NCBI GenBank assembly: GCA_051453625.1
Contig: JBOZIK010000001.1
Location: 287,431,937 to 287,495,936 of the forward strand
From: Welwitschia mirabilis
Taxonomy: Eukaryota; Gnetophyta; Gnetopsida; Welwitschiales
Reading direction: 5' to 3'
Length of the DNA stretch: 64,000 bases
In this document: positions 35,328-46,559 of the stretch, piece after piece
How the letters are laid out: each line of letters starts with the position of its first letter
Position numbering within the stretch: the stretch's first letter is position 1
Made by a program: the position numbers and the translations under genes
The notes under the pieces: generated by a model
Told to the model about the DNA's origin: nothing
Seen by the model: the letters and a program-made list of their open reading frames with translations, nothing else
Database searches by the model: none

Positions 35328-37390
35328 AATATATATATATATATATATATATNNNNNNNNNNNNNNNNNNNNNNNNNNNNNNNNNNNNNNNNNNNNNNNN
35401 NNNNNNNNNNNNNNNNNNNNNNNNNNNNNNNNNNNNNNNNNNNNNNNNNNNNTATTAAATTTAGGCTTAACATGTTATTTTTTTTACTCTAATTCTTCTT
35501 TTAAAGTTCATCTTTCACAATTAGTATCAAATATTTGAGAATACTCATTTGGCTTCTTCATGATACTTTCAAGTATTTTGAGGTCTCTTATGATCATTCT
35601 TCTCTTGTATGTCTTATGCATGCACTTTTACTTGAAATTCCTTTTGGAACCTTTGTTATAATTTTTTTCTTTTACACTTTTTCATTTATTTTTAAGTTTT
35701 TTTCTTCTTATGTTTTTAATTAAAATATATTTAAAATTAAATTTTAAAAATATCTTTCTCTCTCTCTTTTTATTTTTTTCTTTATTTTCTCTTTTTTAAA
35801 AAGCTTTTTCTTACGTTATTCTCCTATAGAATACAACTCATTTTCTTGCTTGCCTTCATGAAGTAGAAACTTGTTGTATCCCCACAACACTACCTATGTA
35901 GTATTCTAGGTATCACTTCATTATTTCTTTAGTTATAAATTTTCAAACAAAGTTTAGAATAATAATGAAACCATAGCTTCACTAAAGTTTTAGAGTTTTA
36001 ACCTCTTTTTAGTATTACTTATCAAGCTGTAAAGTTGCTCTTCATTGTAATATATAAAGTTAGAAACAATGGACTGCACTGAGGTCTAGTTGTTCCATTT
36101 ATAAAACTTATATTCATTTAATGTTCTAATTTTTCTATCACTAATCTTACCTTTATCTCCAAATCATTACATGAATTACATTCACTTANNNNNNNNNNNN
36201 NNNNNNNNNNNNNNNNNNNNNNNNNNNNNNNNNNNNNNNNNNNNNNNNNNNNNNNNNNNNNNNNNNNNNNNNNNNNNNNNNNNNNNNNCAAATCATTACA
36301 TGATTTAAATTCACTCAGCTAAACTATAATAGGTTTCCTTCATAAAGTAATCCATTCTTTCCAACCCACTCATATTTATCAAACTACTAAATATAGGTTT
36401 CAAATATGGATTTTACATGCTTGTTTTTGTTTAAATTAAGAGATTTAGTGTTTTCTATGTATAAATGTTGCAACTAATTATATTTTGACTAAATTTAAAG
36501 TGACTTAAGTCATGTTGTCTATGAATATATGCCTAATCGAATCCTTCCTTTTTGCATAGGAGATAATTAGACAGAGTTTTTTTCCTTTTTTTTTTGGCTA
36601 TAAAAATCCATTACCCTAGGTGATCATTTGGGCTTGCCTTAAGGGCTATTTATCAACAACATTTAAAATTTTAAAAATACAAGATTTCATGTTTTAATTT
36701 ATTTTTTTAAAAATAAATATGAAAATTTTATGGTTTATAGCCTTGTTGTTTTCTTTTCTAGTAATCATGTCTACATTTATAATTGTATATATTATGTAAC
36801 CCTTTTCATGTTTCCTATGTAGATGTATTTTATGTTAAGTTAGAAGCTCATTTATGCCAACATGCAATATTTTACTTTTTTTAGTGTTTTTCTAACTTTT
36901 ACATTTTTTTTGGGAATTTTAAATTAAATGAGTTAAAAAATAATCTTATTTGGGCTCAAGTAAAGTTTAAGATATGGATAAAGATTTACTTTACTTCATT
37001 TTTTTTCACATCATAGATATGATTTTCTCTTGTACTTTGTACAGATCATGCTAAGTCTGGGATGTAAAATAAGATAGACTTAGGCTGACCATATCAAAAC
37101 ATGCTTCTTTTCACCTTATGTTGTAATTTTTGTTCTTATATTTAATACATTTAAGTCATCTGAACACTTTAATTTTATATTAAGACTTAACTATTTTTAT
37201 TAAAGGTTTAAAATTATAAATTATTTACTTCTTAAGTACATTTCTTTTTTCATTGGCATTATGTCTTAGTTGGTGGTAGGCATAAAGAGCTTTACGTAGA
37301 CAGGAAAGCCTACTAATAAATTGTTGACTATCATAATTGTGTAGTTTAGATAATATTGAAAGTTATATCTCCTTTGAATGAAAATATCCA
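33933..37390. other. Unassigned repeat DNA with (TC)n(AT)n microsatellite
   Basis: No coding domain recognised. 34,979-35,270 is repeated at 35,453-35,745 across a gap. A run of about 25 TC units (35,275-35,326) passes into (AT)n ending at the gap at 35,353. 36,162-36,188 repeats at 36,289-36,315. The frames at 35,062-35,250 and 35,535-35,723 are the two copies of one Phe-rich translation and also resemble 13,200-13,400; I regard them as repeat DNA. Confidence 0.4.
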
Positions 37391-39053
37391 AAGCATCTTG
37401 AGGTCTGGATTCCATGCATACCTAGTAACTAAGGATTTATTTGTTAAAGACTTAATGAACAATGTTAGGGTCTATTTATGTTTCATCGTTAAGTTGACAA
37501 AAAAGCATAAGTATAATTAACTAAAATTTACTAAGTTTGAGGTTTAACTAGATTACTAACATCACACTATACTCTTCCTTAAGAGAGGTATATTATTAAG
37601 ATAACTAAAATTAGCCAATGACTTGAAAGCATTATTGACATGATTCATACTTTATTCTTTTACTCTTTTTAACAATTAATTAATCCTATTCTAAGGGATG
37701 TGGTTATCACTTAAATTATAAGACCTAAAATTGGCAAATCTTTCACTTAATCACATTAAGTATATTATGCCATTACATTAGAAACTACCTCATGCACATA
37801 AGGATTTATAATAAAAGCATGTTTGTTTTCCTTGATGCATAATAATTTTACACATGTTAAGGGTCATTTTGATTGTTTATCGCTCTATTATAGCTTGAAT
37901 GAATTATTTGAATTGTGATGTGAATAAGATCACTTACAAGTTGATTATACTTCTTTATTGTAATTATAAACATTATTTCTTCTTATTAAATTATTATGAC
38001 TTAGATATATTGCTTAAATTATGGATGAGAGCAAGATTCCTTTCAAGTTAGTTATACCATTTCATNNNNNNNNNNNNNNNNNNNNNNNNNNNNNNNNNNN
38101 NNNNNNNNNNNNNNNNNNNNNNNNNNNNNNNNNNNNNNNNNNNNNNNNNNNNNNNNNNNNNNNNNAGGTTTGGATTCCATGCATATCTAGTAATTAAGGA
38201 TTTATTTGGTGAAGACTTAAGGAACAATGTTAGGGTCTATTTAGATTTCATCATTAAGTTGACAAAAAGGCATAAGTATAAATAACTAAAATTTACTAAG
38301 TTTAATGTTTAAATAGATTACCTACATCACACTATACTCTTCCCTAAGAGAGGTATATTATTAAGATAACTAAAATTAGCTAATAACCTTTAAGCATTAT
38401 TGACATGATTCATACTTTATTCTTTTACTATTTTTAAAAATTAATTAATCCTATTCTAAGGGATGTGATTATCACTTAAATTATAAGACCTAAAATTGAC
38501 AAATCTTTTACTTAATCACATTAAGTATATTATGCCATTACATTACAAACTACCTCATGCACATAAGGATTTATAACAAAAGTATGTTTGTTTTCCTTGA
38601 TGCATAATAATTTTACACATGTTAAGGGTCATTTTGATCTTTTATCACTCTATTATAGCTTGAATGAATTATTTGAATTATGATGTGAATAAGATCACTT
38701 ACAAGTTGATTATACTTCTTTATTATAATTATAAACATTATTTCTTTTTATTAAATTATTGTGACTTAGATAGATTGCTTAAATTATGGATGAGAGCAAG
38801 ATTCCTTTCAAGTTAGTTATACCATTTCATTATGATCTCATTATGGATCTAATAAGTATCATTTCTTTATGTAATAAATATATCATTTAGAGGTTATCAT
38901 ACTTCATAACTTATCATTTATTGTATTATTCTCCTTTTGTCATAGCCATAATGAAGGGAAAATTTAAGATCTTATCATATTTTTTTACTTTTATAATGAT
39001 AATGTTGAGATGCCAACTTAACCTATTTAATGCACTTGTGAAGTATATTTTCA
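37391..39053. repeat. Gap-flanking duplicate, noncoding
   Basis: 37,403-38,065 and 38,166-38,828 are close copies separated by a 100-N gap, differing mainly by transitions. The second copy continues to 39,053, where another gap begins. No domain is visible. Confidence 0.7.
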
Positions 39054-39153
39054 NNNNNNNNNNNNNNNNNNNNNNNNNNNNNNNNNNNNNNNNNNNNNNN
39101 NNNNNNNNNNNNNNNNNNNNNNNNNNNNNNNNNNNNNNNNNNNNNNNNNNNNN

Positions 39154-40200
39154 TTTAGCTTTTCAGATGTTGCAAGTTAAATTCGATCTTTAGAATATTG
39201 GAATTAGAAGCACAAATATGCATCGCAACAGATAACTTGAATTATTAAAAACATACATGTCATTTTTTAAGATACCCAAACTACATCTTGAAAATATTAG
39301 CATAAAAATTTTATGTCAATAATGCACATCTATGAATCTAATGGAGGATTTCTTGATAAGAAACATGCAATACATTAAATCAAAGAAGGTTTGGAAATAT
39401 ATCAATATTAAATTGATAAAGATTATATGAAAATTTATCACTCATTAGCATAAAAATGTTATCAATAGAAGTAAATAAATTAAATGAATTCTATGACTTT
39501 ATAAGATACCTTCTATGAAAAAAATTATTTGAAGATAATAAGTCTTATAAAAATCATGATTATCTTGTATTATTAAAAGACTAAATATGATAATTAATCA
39601 TCCAAATAATAAATATAAAGGTATAAGTTATAGAAATTGACTTGAAAAACCAATTTTGTATTTATTATTTCAACTAGATGAGATGTTGTTTGGAGGATTC
39701 ATTTTTGTACAGTTACATTTAGTCCCTATGTGATAGTAAGAAACTATCAAATATGATTTTTGATTCATCAAGAAAAATTTCATAGCCACTAAAGTCTAGT
39801 TTTATATTACTAGTTTCTTGTTCTCTAATGTTTCTTTTAAAGTGTTAAATTCTTGAGGATTTAAATCAAATAGATCTTAGAAAAGATTATTTACTTTTAA
39901 TTTCAAGAATAATTACAAAGTAAAATCTCTTCTAAAATCACAATAAGTTCAACTTCTTAAAAGACATTGGTCATAGTCAAAAAAGTAACTAAATCAATAC
40001 AATGTTATGCCTAAATAGAATAAGTATTAGTTTTCATGTTATAAATACTAAGAACCTCTAATTGCTATCAAATCCTTTAGGTAAAATCAAATTAAATCTT
40101 AAGAAAAATGTGGTTACCAATTATTCTAGATCTTCTAATTATGTATAATGTTATAAACCTAATGCAATTTTTTAGAGTCATGAATTTAATTGTATGGAAA
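39154..40200. other. Unassigned decayed DNA left of the Athila element
   Basis: All six frames are dense in stops. There are no recognisable motifs and no obvious overlap across the preceding gap. Confidence 0.3.
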
Positions 40201-40945
40201 AGCATATTCCTCATGGTAAAACTTGAATTCTTTATATTATTTATTTGAATCACATGACCTATAAGTGTGATTAACTTAGGTAATTTATAAAAAACCTAAA
40301 GAAGTCTTTTATATACACAAAGTTGCAATTATAATAAAGATCTATGATTTAATAGCTTATTAATTATCAACACTTCTTAGTACTAATGAATAATGTTTTG
40401 TTCATTTCATTCATATGCGCATACCTTCATTCACTTTCTAAAATTTATTATTGTCATCATAAACTTGTAATAAATAGATATGTGGATCAAAACCTATTTA
40501 TACTTAACTTTTTACATATTTAACCCCTAAACTTTAGTAAAGTAATACAATTTCAAGTCCACAAATATCGTTTTGTAATTAAACTAATTTTAACCATGTA
40601 TTATTACTAATTTCCAAAATAGTAATGGAGAGGTACTAACCTTCATTATTTTACTTATATCTTATTTTCTATTATTAAGACTTCACTAGATCTTAATAAG
40701 AAAAAAGTACTATCATTGGCATTTAGACTATCGGTGCCACTAGCATTCTAAGGTCAAGAGGGGTCTATGAAAGAATAAAATATAAATAGAGAATAAATTT
40801 TTAAATTAGCTTTACATCTAATTCTGAATTATTTTATAAAGACAAAAGAACTACACACTCATGTCCTATCATCCAAGGATATCCCTTACTACCATCTATT
40901 AATAATAAGAAAGAATCAAAAGATATTTTCAGCCCTAAGAAGAGC

Positions 40946-40953
40946 TATAAAAG
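40946..40953 (+). promoter_or_regulatory. TATA box in the Athila 5' LTR
   Basis: TATAAAAG lies about 950 bases before the PBS, in AGAGCTATAAAAGAATAGG. The position suits an LTR promoter with a long R/U5 part. There is no second LTR to confirm it. Confidence 0.4.
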
Positions 40954-41898
40954 AATAGGTTACCTTAAGGATTAAATATCTTTCATATTTCATTCATTAC
41001 TTAATTGATCTTTCAGTTTGGAGTTTTTATTATAGGAGCATTTTTATTTTATTTTATTTTTTCTTCACTCTATCCATTAGAACTTTACCATGCTAGATCC
41101 TACATTCTAATGCCTATAATGAAATCTTATCTCATCATGAAGTTCTAAGAATATATTCTCTCTTCTTGGGTATAAGGAAGTGACTAAATCATGAAGAAAA
41201 TGTTAAGTCATGCTTTGGATGTTAATTTTTAGTGATTTATTATTATTTATAGTGTCTGTATCATTATTGAATATATTTAATTTATGATTACATTTGATTT
41301 AGTTTTTCATTTTTTATTCAATTATTATTATTGATTATATAATAGAATATTTCAAATGTTATTTTATATTTCAGTTGTAGATATCTTCCTTTAATGTTTT
41401 ATCAGGGTTTAAATGATTAATTTGCTATTTTATGATATGTTTCATGCTATTCTAGTGTATCCTACATTTCATTCTAAGATGTAACATTTCTAATAGTTGT
41501 ACTTTTATTAAAATTAGAATTTAGAATGAATAAGTTATTGATGTTTATGAATTTACTTTTTACTTTGTGAAGTATCTTTTTACATACCTAGGATTTGCTT
41601 AATAGATTAACTTGTGAACAGTCATTTCTAATTCCTAGAAGAAGATATCTAACCTAATGAATATATTCTTTAATTACTTTTTAAATTCTATTTTTACTCA
41701 AATATATCTTTAATTCTTCTATAAATTTATGTAAGCTTTAAAGTACCTTTGTGATCCTTGTGAAAGAATAATAATTATAGTTAATTGTACTAGAGTAGAA
41801 TACCCTAGTTTCTTTAAAACTACTATCTATACCTTGACAGCTAGGTCATATCTTCCATACATCACAATCTATTACAAATTTAAGCTATAGAAAGGTTT

Positions 41899-41915
41899 TG
41901 GTATCATTACTAAAG
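41899..41915 (+). other. tRNA-Asp primer-binding site of the Athila relic
   Basis: TGGTATCATTACTAAAG aligns without gaps to TGGCGCCGTTGCCGGGG, the complement of the plant tRNA-Asp 3' end. All eight differences are C-to-T or G-to-A, so the site fits a heavily deaminated Athila PBS. Confidence 0.75.
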
Positions 41916-42959
41916 TTTGCAATGAATGTTCCTTAGGTTATTAAGAATCATATTTCTTTATGAATTTTTTTGTTTTTCTTTTTTTATCTACCTTTAGAAA
42001 ACAACAAATATTTTATATGTTATTATAACAACTAGAAGTATCTGAAGAATAGGCACATGGATTCAGAAAAATTTACCATAGATTTATTACATGGGATAAC
42101 ACTAAATTCTAGATGTGATTTATCCTTTTTTTTAATTTTTAGTTGTAAAAATAGTATATTTAATTCTTACTAAATTTATAGTACCTCTCTATGTGTTTTG
42201 TTATTGATAGATATCTTTTGTTTATGAATGTCAAAGTTAAAAATTACAGATGTTTTTTATCAAATTTCTTGTATTAAAAATCAAAATATTTTATACTATT
42301 TTTTATCTATTTTCTAAAACATATAATTTTGTAATTGGTTAACACTTTCTTAACTTCTTTTAGAGCTACCACACCTTTTCTAAATTTATTCATCATTTAA
42401 ATATTAAATTATGTGTTTTGATAGATTCTATTATTTTGCACTAGTATTCTATCATAAAAACCTTCTTATTAATCTTAAATTCTCATGCACCATTGGATTA
42501 GATTTACTACTCTCTAAGTTCATACTCTAACATTGATTTCACCTAAGAATACTTAGAACCTATATTGTTAAAATTCCAGTGAGTTTCTTTTAGCTAACTT
42601 ACCCATGTTTGAAAGAATTATAGGAGCTTAAATGTTTATTTTCACCTTCCTATATGGTTCATTCCTCTCACATGAACTAAATTCAAATATAACCATTTAT
42701 CGTTAATTAGTTGATGAAATCCCATGTCTTAGATTTTGAAGATAGCTATGAGCACTTAAGAGAATTTAAATTCATAACTTCAACAATAAAATATTAAGTT
42801 AAAGTAGTTAAAATAAAACATTTTCCCTTTTTCTTAAAATAAAAGGAAAAATCTTGACTAAACAACCTAAAACCTAATCCAATTAAATTATGAAGAGAAT
42901 TCACAAGTGAGTTCTTGATAAAGTAATTTATCACATGAAACCAACAAACTTAAAAGAAA
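41916..42959 (+). other. Leader and gag N-terminal side, Athila relic
   Basis: This is AT-rich sequence between the PBS and the recognisable Gag core, with no clear start codon or domain. Long leaders are usual in Athila elements. Confidence 0.4.
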
Positions 42960-43640
42960 AATCATGGACTTCTAGAAGTAAGATAAAAGAATCTTTTCAC
43001 AAGGTCTTAGAGGATTTTAAACATTTATTAAAGAGTTGTCCATAACATTATTTTAAGCCTTGAAAATTATTAAATTTTTCTATAAAATTCTATCTCCAAA
43101 AAGTAGGAAACTCATGGAGATGATAAGTGGTAGGAATTTACATATAAAGAGCTAAAAAAAATTGGAAAACTTTAGAAAACATACATGAGGGCATTGAAAA
43201 CTTGTAAAGGGTCTTAAAAATTATTAAAGTAGTTAAATGAGACTCTACATCCGTAGGATAAGGAATGTATAAGCTAGATGAAGGGATAGTCATACTCAAT
43301 AAGTTAGATTACATCACAAAGGGATTAGATAGTCTTAAAATATCTAAATCTTAAGCAACTAATGGTGGAGCTATATGTGCTCTTTGTACTTCTAATAAGC
43401 ATGAAACTAGAAAGTATTCCTCTATGATAATCTAAGAGGAGATACTGATTGAATAGGTGCATATTATACAAGCTAAGAAACCTTTTTAAGATAACAACAA
43501 AACTAATCATTTATTTATAGATATTTGTACAACTTGAATTAAAATAAATCCACATATCTCATGAAATACAAATGAAGCATCTACTTTAAAACCATCTAAT
43601 CAATCTTATAATGGATCACTAAAGAATAATTTTAGACAAT
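42960..43640 (+). pseudogene. Athila Gag relic with zinc knuckle
   Basis: Frames at 43,005-43,140 read EDFKHLLKSCP, then (after one frameshift) FFYKILSPKSRKLMEMISG, the C-terminal capsid helices of Athila Gag. At 43,376-43,417 a zinc knuckle C-x2-C-x4-H-x4-Y has the CCHC spacing with the last Cys changed to Tyr. Further on come VHIIQAKKPF-stop-DNN and, after a frame shift, TYL/NTNEAS, the conserved tail that follows the knuckle. Several stops and shifts make it non-functional. Confidence 0.8.
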
Positions 43641-43929
43641 TATGAAGCCTATTAGCCATTAATAACAAACAAGCTTAAATCAACAAGTAGACATATTAAA
43701 CTCTTTAACATCTAGAACAAGGAATGGATTAATATTTTCAAATTATAACCCACATATTAACCACACCTAATTAGTGAGAAAAGTGAAGATTCAAATCCAA
43801 ATTTTTTCTAGCCTAAAGTGGATCAATCTAATGAAATAATAGGGGAAGTTTAATGTTATATCTTTTGGAATTAATACCTAAATAAATGAACATATTCAAC
43901 CATTTAGAAAATGCTCTCCTACATCTAGC

Positions 43930-44640
43930 CCTATATGTGAAATAATTTTTAAAAGTTAAAAAAAATTCCATAAAACATTTATCCAAGAAGAGCTAAGAAA
44001 GGCCTTATTTCCCAAATGTCTTACATCATAAGGAAAGAAACAACTAAAGGAAGAATATCCAAAAATATTTAAGGAAGTTAAAATAAGCATTTCATTCTTA
44101 GATGTCATCAAATAAGTCTTATGTTATGTCAATTTTTTAAAGATATGTCTAGTACTAAGAAAATATATATTAGCAATAATGCCTTTCTATCTTAACAAGT
44201 AAGTGTCATAATTTAGATATCCTGATTGTACAACAATTCCATGTGTTATGAAAAACAATGGGATTGATAAGTCCTTATTATACTTGAACATTAGTGTGAA
44301 GCTATGCCCTATTCATTATGTAAAGAACTTGGATTACAAGAACTATAGAAAACCAAAGTAATCTTATAACTTGTTGATCATGTAACTAAGATTCCCAAAG
44401 GAATAATAGAAGATGTTTAGACATAGGTAGATAAATTTTATTACTTAATAGACTTTGTAGTTTTAAAAATAAAATATGGCCTAAGAGGATTTTGTCTTAT
44501 CTTAGAAAAAACATTCTTATCCACCTGTAATGCTCTAATTAACTATAAGAATAGAGAAGTGAAGATTTCCTTTGAAAATATGAGTACAAAATTATGAGTT
44601 TTCAATGTAATAAAAGAAAATAATATGAATGAATTAGAAG
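43930..44640 (+). pseudogene. Athila aspartic protease relic
   Basis: The plus strand reads, with stops, (F)PKCL...IFKEVKISISFLDVI, FLKDM, CTTIPC near 44,227, the active-site segment YLNISVKLCP near 44,281 where D-L-G-A-S is expected, then IIEDV (44,402), VDKFYYLIDFVVL, FL-x-T-x-NALI and KISFENMS (to about 44,585). The order matches plant Athila proteases. The catalytic Asp is lost (Tyr in its place), so it would be inactive even without the stops. Confidence 0.8.
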
Positions 44641-44900
44641 GGTAAGACTTAGTTAAATCCAATGAAAATAAAATCCTTGAATTTTCATGCTCCTTAAAAG
44701 ATCATCTGCTATGTAAAACTCATAAAAAACTAGCAGTTTCTCTTTGAAGAAAATCCAACTATAATAGATTTAAATCTTTATCATGTGAACCATAAAAACA
44801 ACCTTTTAGTAAAGAGTGTGTTGTTAGTGTTGGATTTAAACCTCTTCCTAAAGACTTAAGATATGCATTTTTATAAAAAGATCAATCCAATCATATGATA
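44641..44900 (+). pseudogene. Protease-RT linker fragment
   Basis: It ends with GFKPLPKDLRYAFL near 44,832-44,875, the conserved segment that in Athila immediately precedes the RT. It is followed within about 40 bases by integrase C-terminal sequence, so the deletion breakpoint lies at roughly 44,880-44,910. Confidence 0.65.
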
Positions 44901-45360
44901 GTTATGGACCAGAGTTGAAAATGATTCTACAGGAAATCATAAAGTTAAATGAAAAAGACTAATTCCTCCACCTTAGTGATTCTCTTTGGGCCTACCAGAT
45001 TGCCCATAAAATCTCCATTGGAATGTTACCATTCTAACTTGTATTTAAAAATTTTCATAATGAAAAGAACATCCTTAGAAAATCCTTTGAATCTAATGAT
45101 GTGATCTTAATAAATAATTGAAGACTTTATAATTTTTTAAGTAAACTTGTATCTAAGTGGACTAAACCTTTCAAGTGTTAGAAGTGCTTATTTATGGTGT
45201 TGTGAACATTTTAGACCTTAAGAATAGTTATTCTGTCAAAGTTAGTAAAGGATGACAATTATTATATCAAAGTCAATGGTCAAAGACTAAAACATTTTTA
45301 TGAATCTATCCTTTTAAGCCATGAATTTGATCTCATCCCCTTAATAGGTAATAATTAAAA
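44901..45360 (+). pseudogene. Athila integrase C-terminal relic
   Basis: From about 44,905 the frame reads LKMILQEIIKLNEKD-stop, then at 44,978 DSLWAYQIAHKISIGM, PF-stop-LVF, a KLVSKWTKPFK segment at 45,146-45,175 corresponding to the GPY/F motif, and KVNGQRLKHF at 45,269-45,298. Few lesions interrupt it, so it is better preserved than the gag. The catalytic DDE core that should come before it is absent. Confidence 0.8.
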
Positions 45361-45376
45361 AGAAAATTAAGAGAAA

Positions 45377-45377
45377 T

Positions 45378-45431
<54 letters not shown>
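45377..45431. repeat. (TG)n microsatellite
   Basis: About 27 TG units lie immediately downstream of the integrase relic. It is almost uninterrupted, in contrast with the decayed surroundings. Confidence 0.95.
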
Positions 45432-45433
<2 letters not shown>

Positions 45434-46363
45434 ATGTTACTTAGGATATGAATTTTTGAAAATAATAATTCTTTAATTTTGTTTTTAGATAAAACCTAGG
45501 ATTATGGTAAGTAAGCATATTATTTTTATTCATTATGTAATACTTCAATCTTTTAGGTACCTTTTAGTACTAATTCATTTAGTATTTTTTTGGTTAAGGA
45601 ACTCTTAAAGAAAGATCTTATCTCTTGCTATCCTTATGATACCTAATATGTTATATAGACTTTGAAGTAATTGTGGTCTTAGATAAATCCAGAAAAATTC
45701 TTATAGATATGAAATTTTATATTTAAACATATGGGAAAAAAATTTGTACAATATGGGAAAAAATTATTAAAAAAAGGGAAAAATAGGGTAAAAAAAAGAG
45801 GAGGAGGCATGTTCACATGAAGAAGATACATGTCATTTGTAGAAGACTTCCATGGTATCCACTTATACCATGGGCAACATACATCTGTACACATGAAAAC
45901 CTGCATATGAAAGATATGTATTGTTTGGTACACCCATGCTAGATGATGAACACATAGGTTTCAATTTTCTAGACTAGTACAACCAGTACACTTTTATGCT
46001 AGTTACCTAATTTTCACAAATAGTGGAGGTACTCATTCTATATAATGTGTATCTTTCCCATCAAAAAAAGAGGTGTTCTACACATAAACTATCTCATCTC
46101 CGTAGTATGAATTTGTACCATGGATGTGTTCATAATATAGAATGTTTATCTTACCTATATTATATGTTTTTTGTTTTTTCTTTTTTAAATTTTTCTTTTA
46201 ATTGGTACTTTTTTTGGGGGGTGGAAGATAAGGCATGCTTTACATGGAGGTGCTCATGTCATACAATATGTGTCTTACCTTATAAAATACATATATGATG
46301 TATATGCTACTCATATAAAGATGCATTTCGTCTGGTCTTCCTCCTCTCTCTATTTGTACATAC

Positions 46364-46400
<37 letters not shown>

Positions 46401-46559
46401 AGGAAAGAAATAGCAAATGCATGAATGATAAAAAGAAATTGGTAATGATACATAGAATGGTGCACACGTATAAGAATAAGGTGTATATACAAAATAAGGA
46501 AAACAAAAAAAAGCGGGAAGATATAATATAAAAATTGAAATAGCAAGGGTGGAGGAACA
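45432..46559. other. Noncoding DNA with (ATAC)n(AT)n microsatellite
   Basis: (ATAC)n at 46,356-46,378 is followed by (AT)n to 46,400. The minus-strand frames across 46,240-46,595 translate this microsatellite (YIYIY, MYVCMYV) and are not genes. 46,360-46,776 reappears at 47,540-47,980 after a gap. A G-run (TTTTTTTGGGGGGTGG) lies at 46,208-46,223. No coding domain is seen. Confidence 0.5.

Larger units (their letters stand above)
40200..45360 (+). mobile_element. Athila-type gypsy relic with pol core deleted
   Basis: On one continuous contig the plus strand shows, in order: a TATA box (40,946), a tRNA-Asp PBS (41,899), Gag (about 42,960-43,640), protease (about 43,930-44,640), a short RT-side linker (to about 44,890), and then the integrase C-terminus (about 44,905-45,360). 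RT, RNase H and the integrase catalytic core are absent, and no N gap intervenes, so this is a genuine internal deletion rather than missing sequence. The left boundary is approximate and a 3' LTR was not identified. Confidence 0.8.

Noticed and set aside
35237-35473. Frames rich in SLSLSL and RERERE with YIYIY
   Set aside because: These are translations of the (TC)n(AT)n microsatellite, not proteins. The frames at 22,644-22,868 and 46,240-46,595 are of the same kind.
39154-40200. Pararetrovirus or further pol remnant
   Set aside because: Six-frame reading gave scattered hydrophobic fragments but no RT, protease or movement-protein motif in order.
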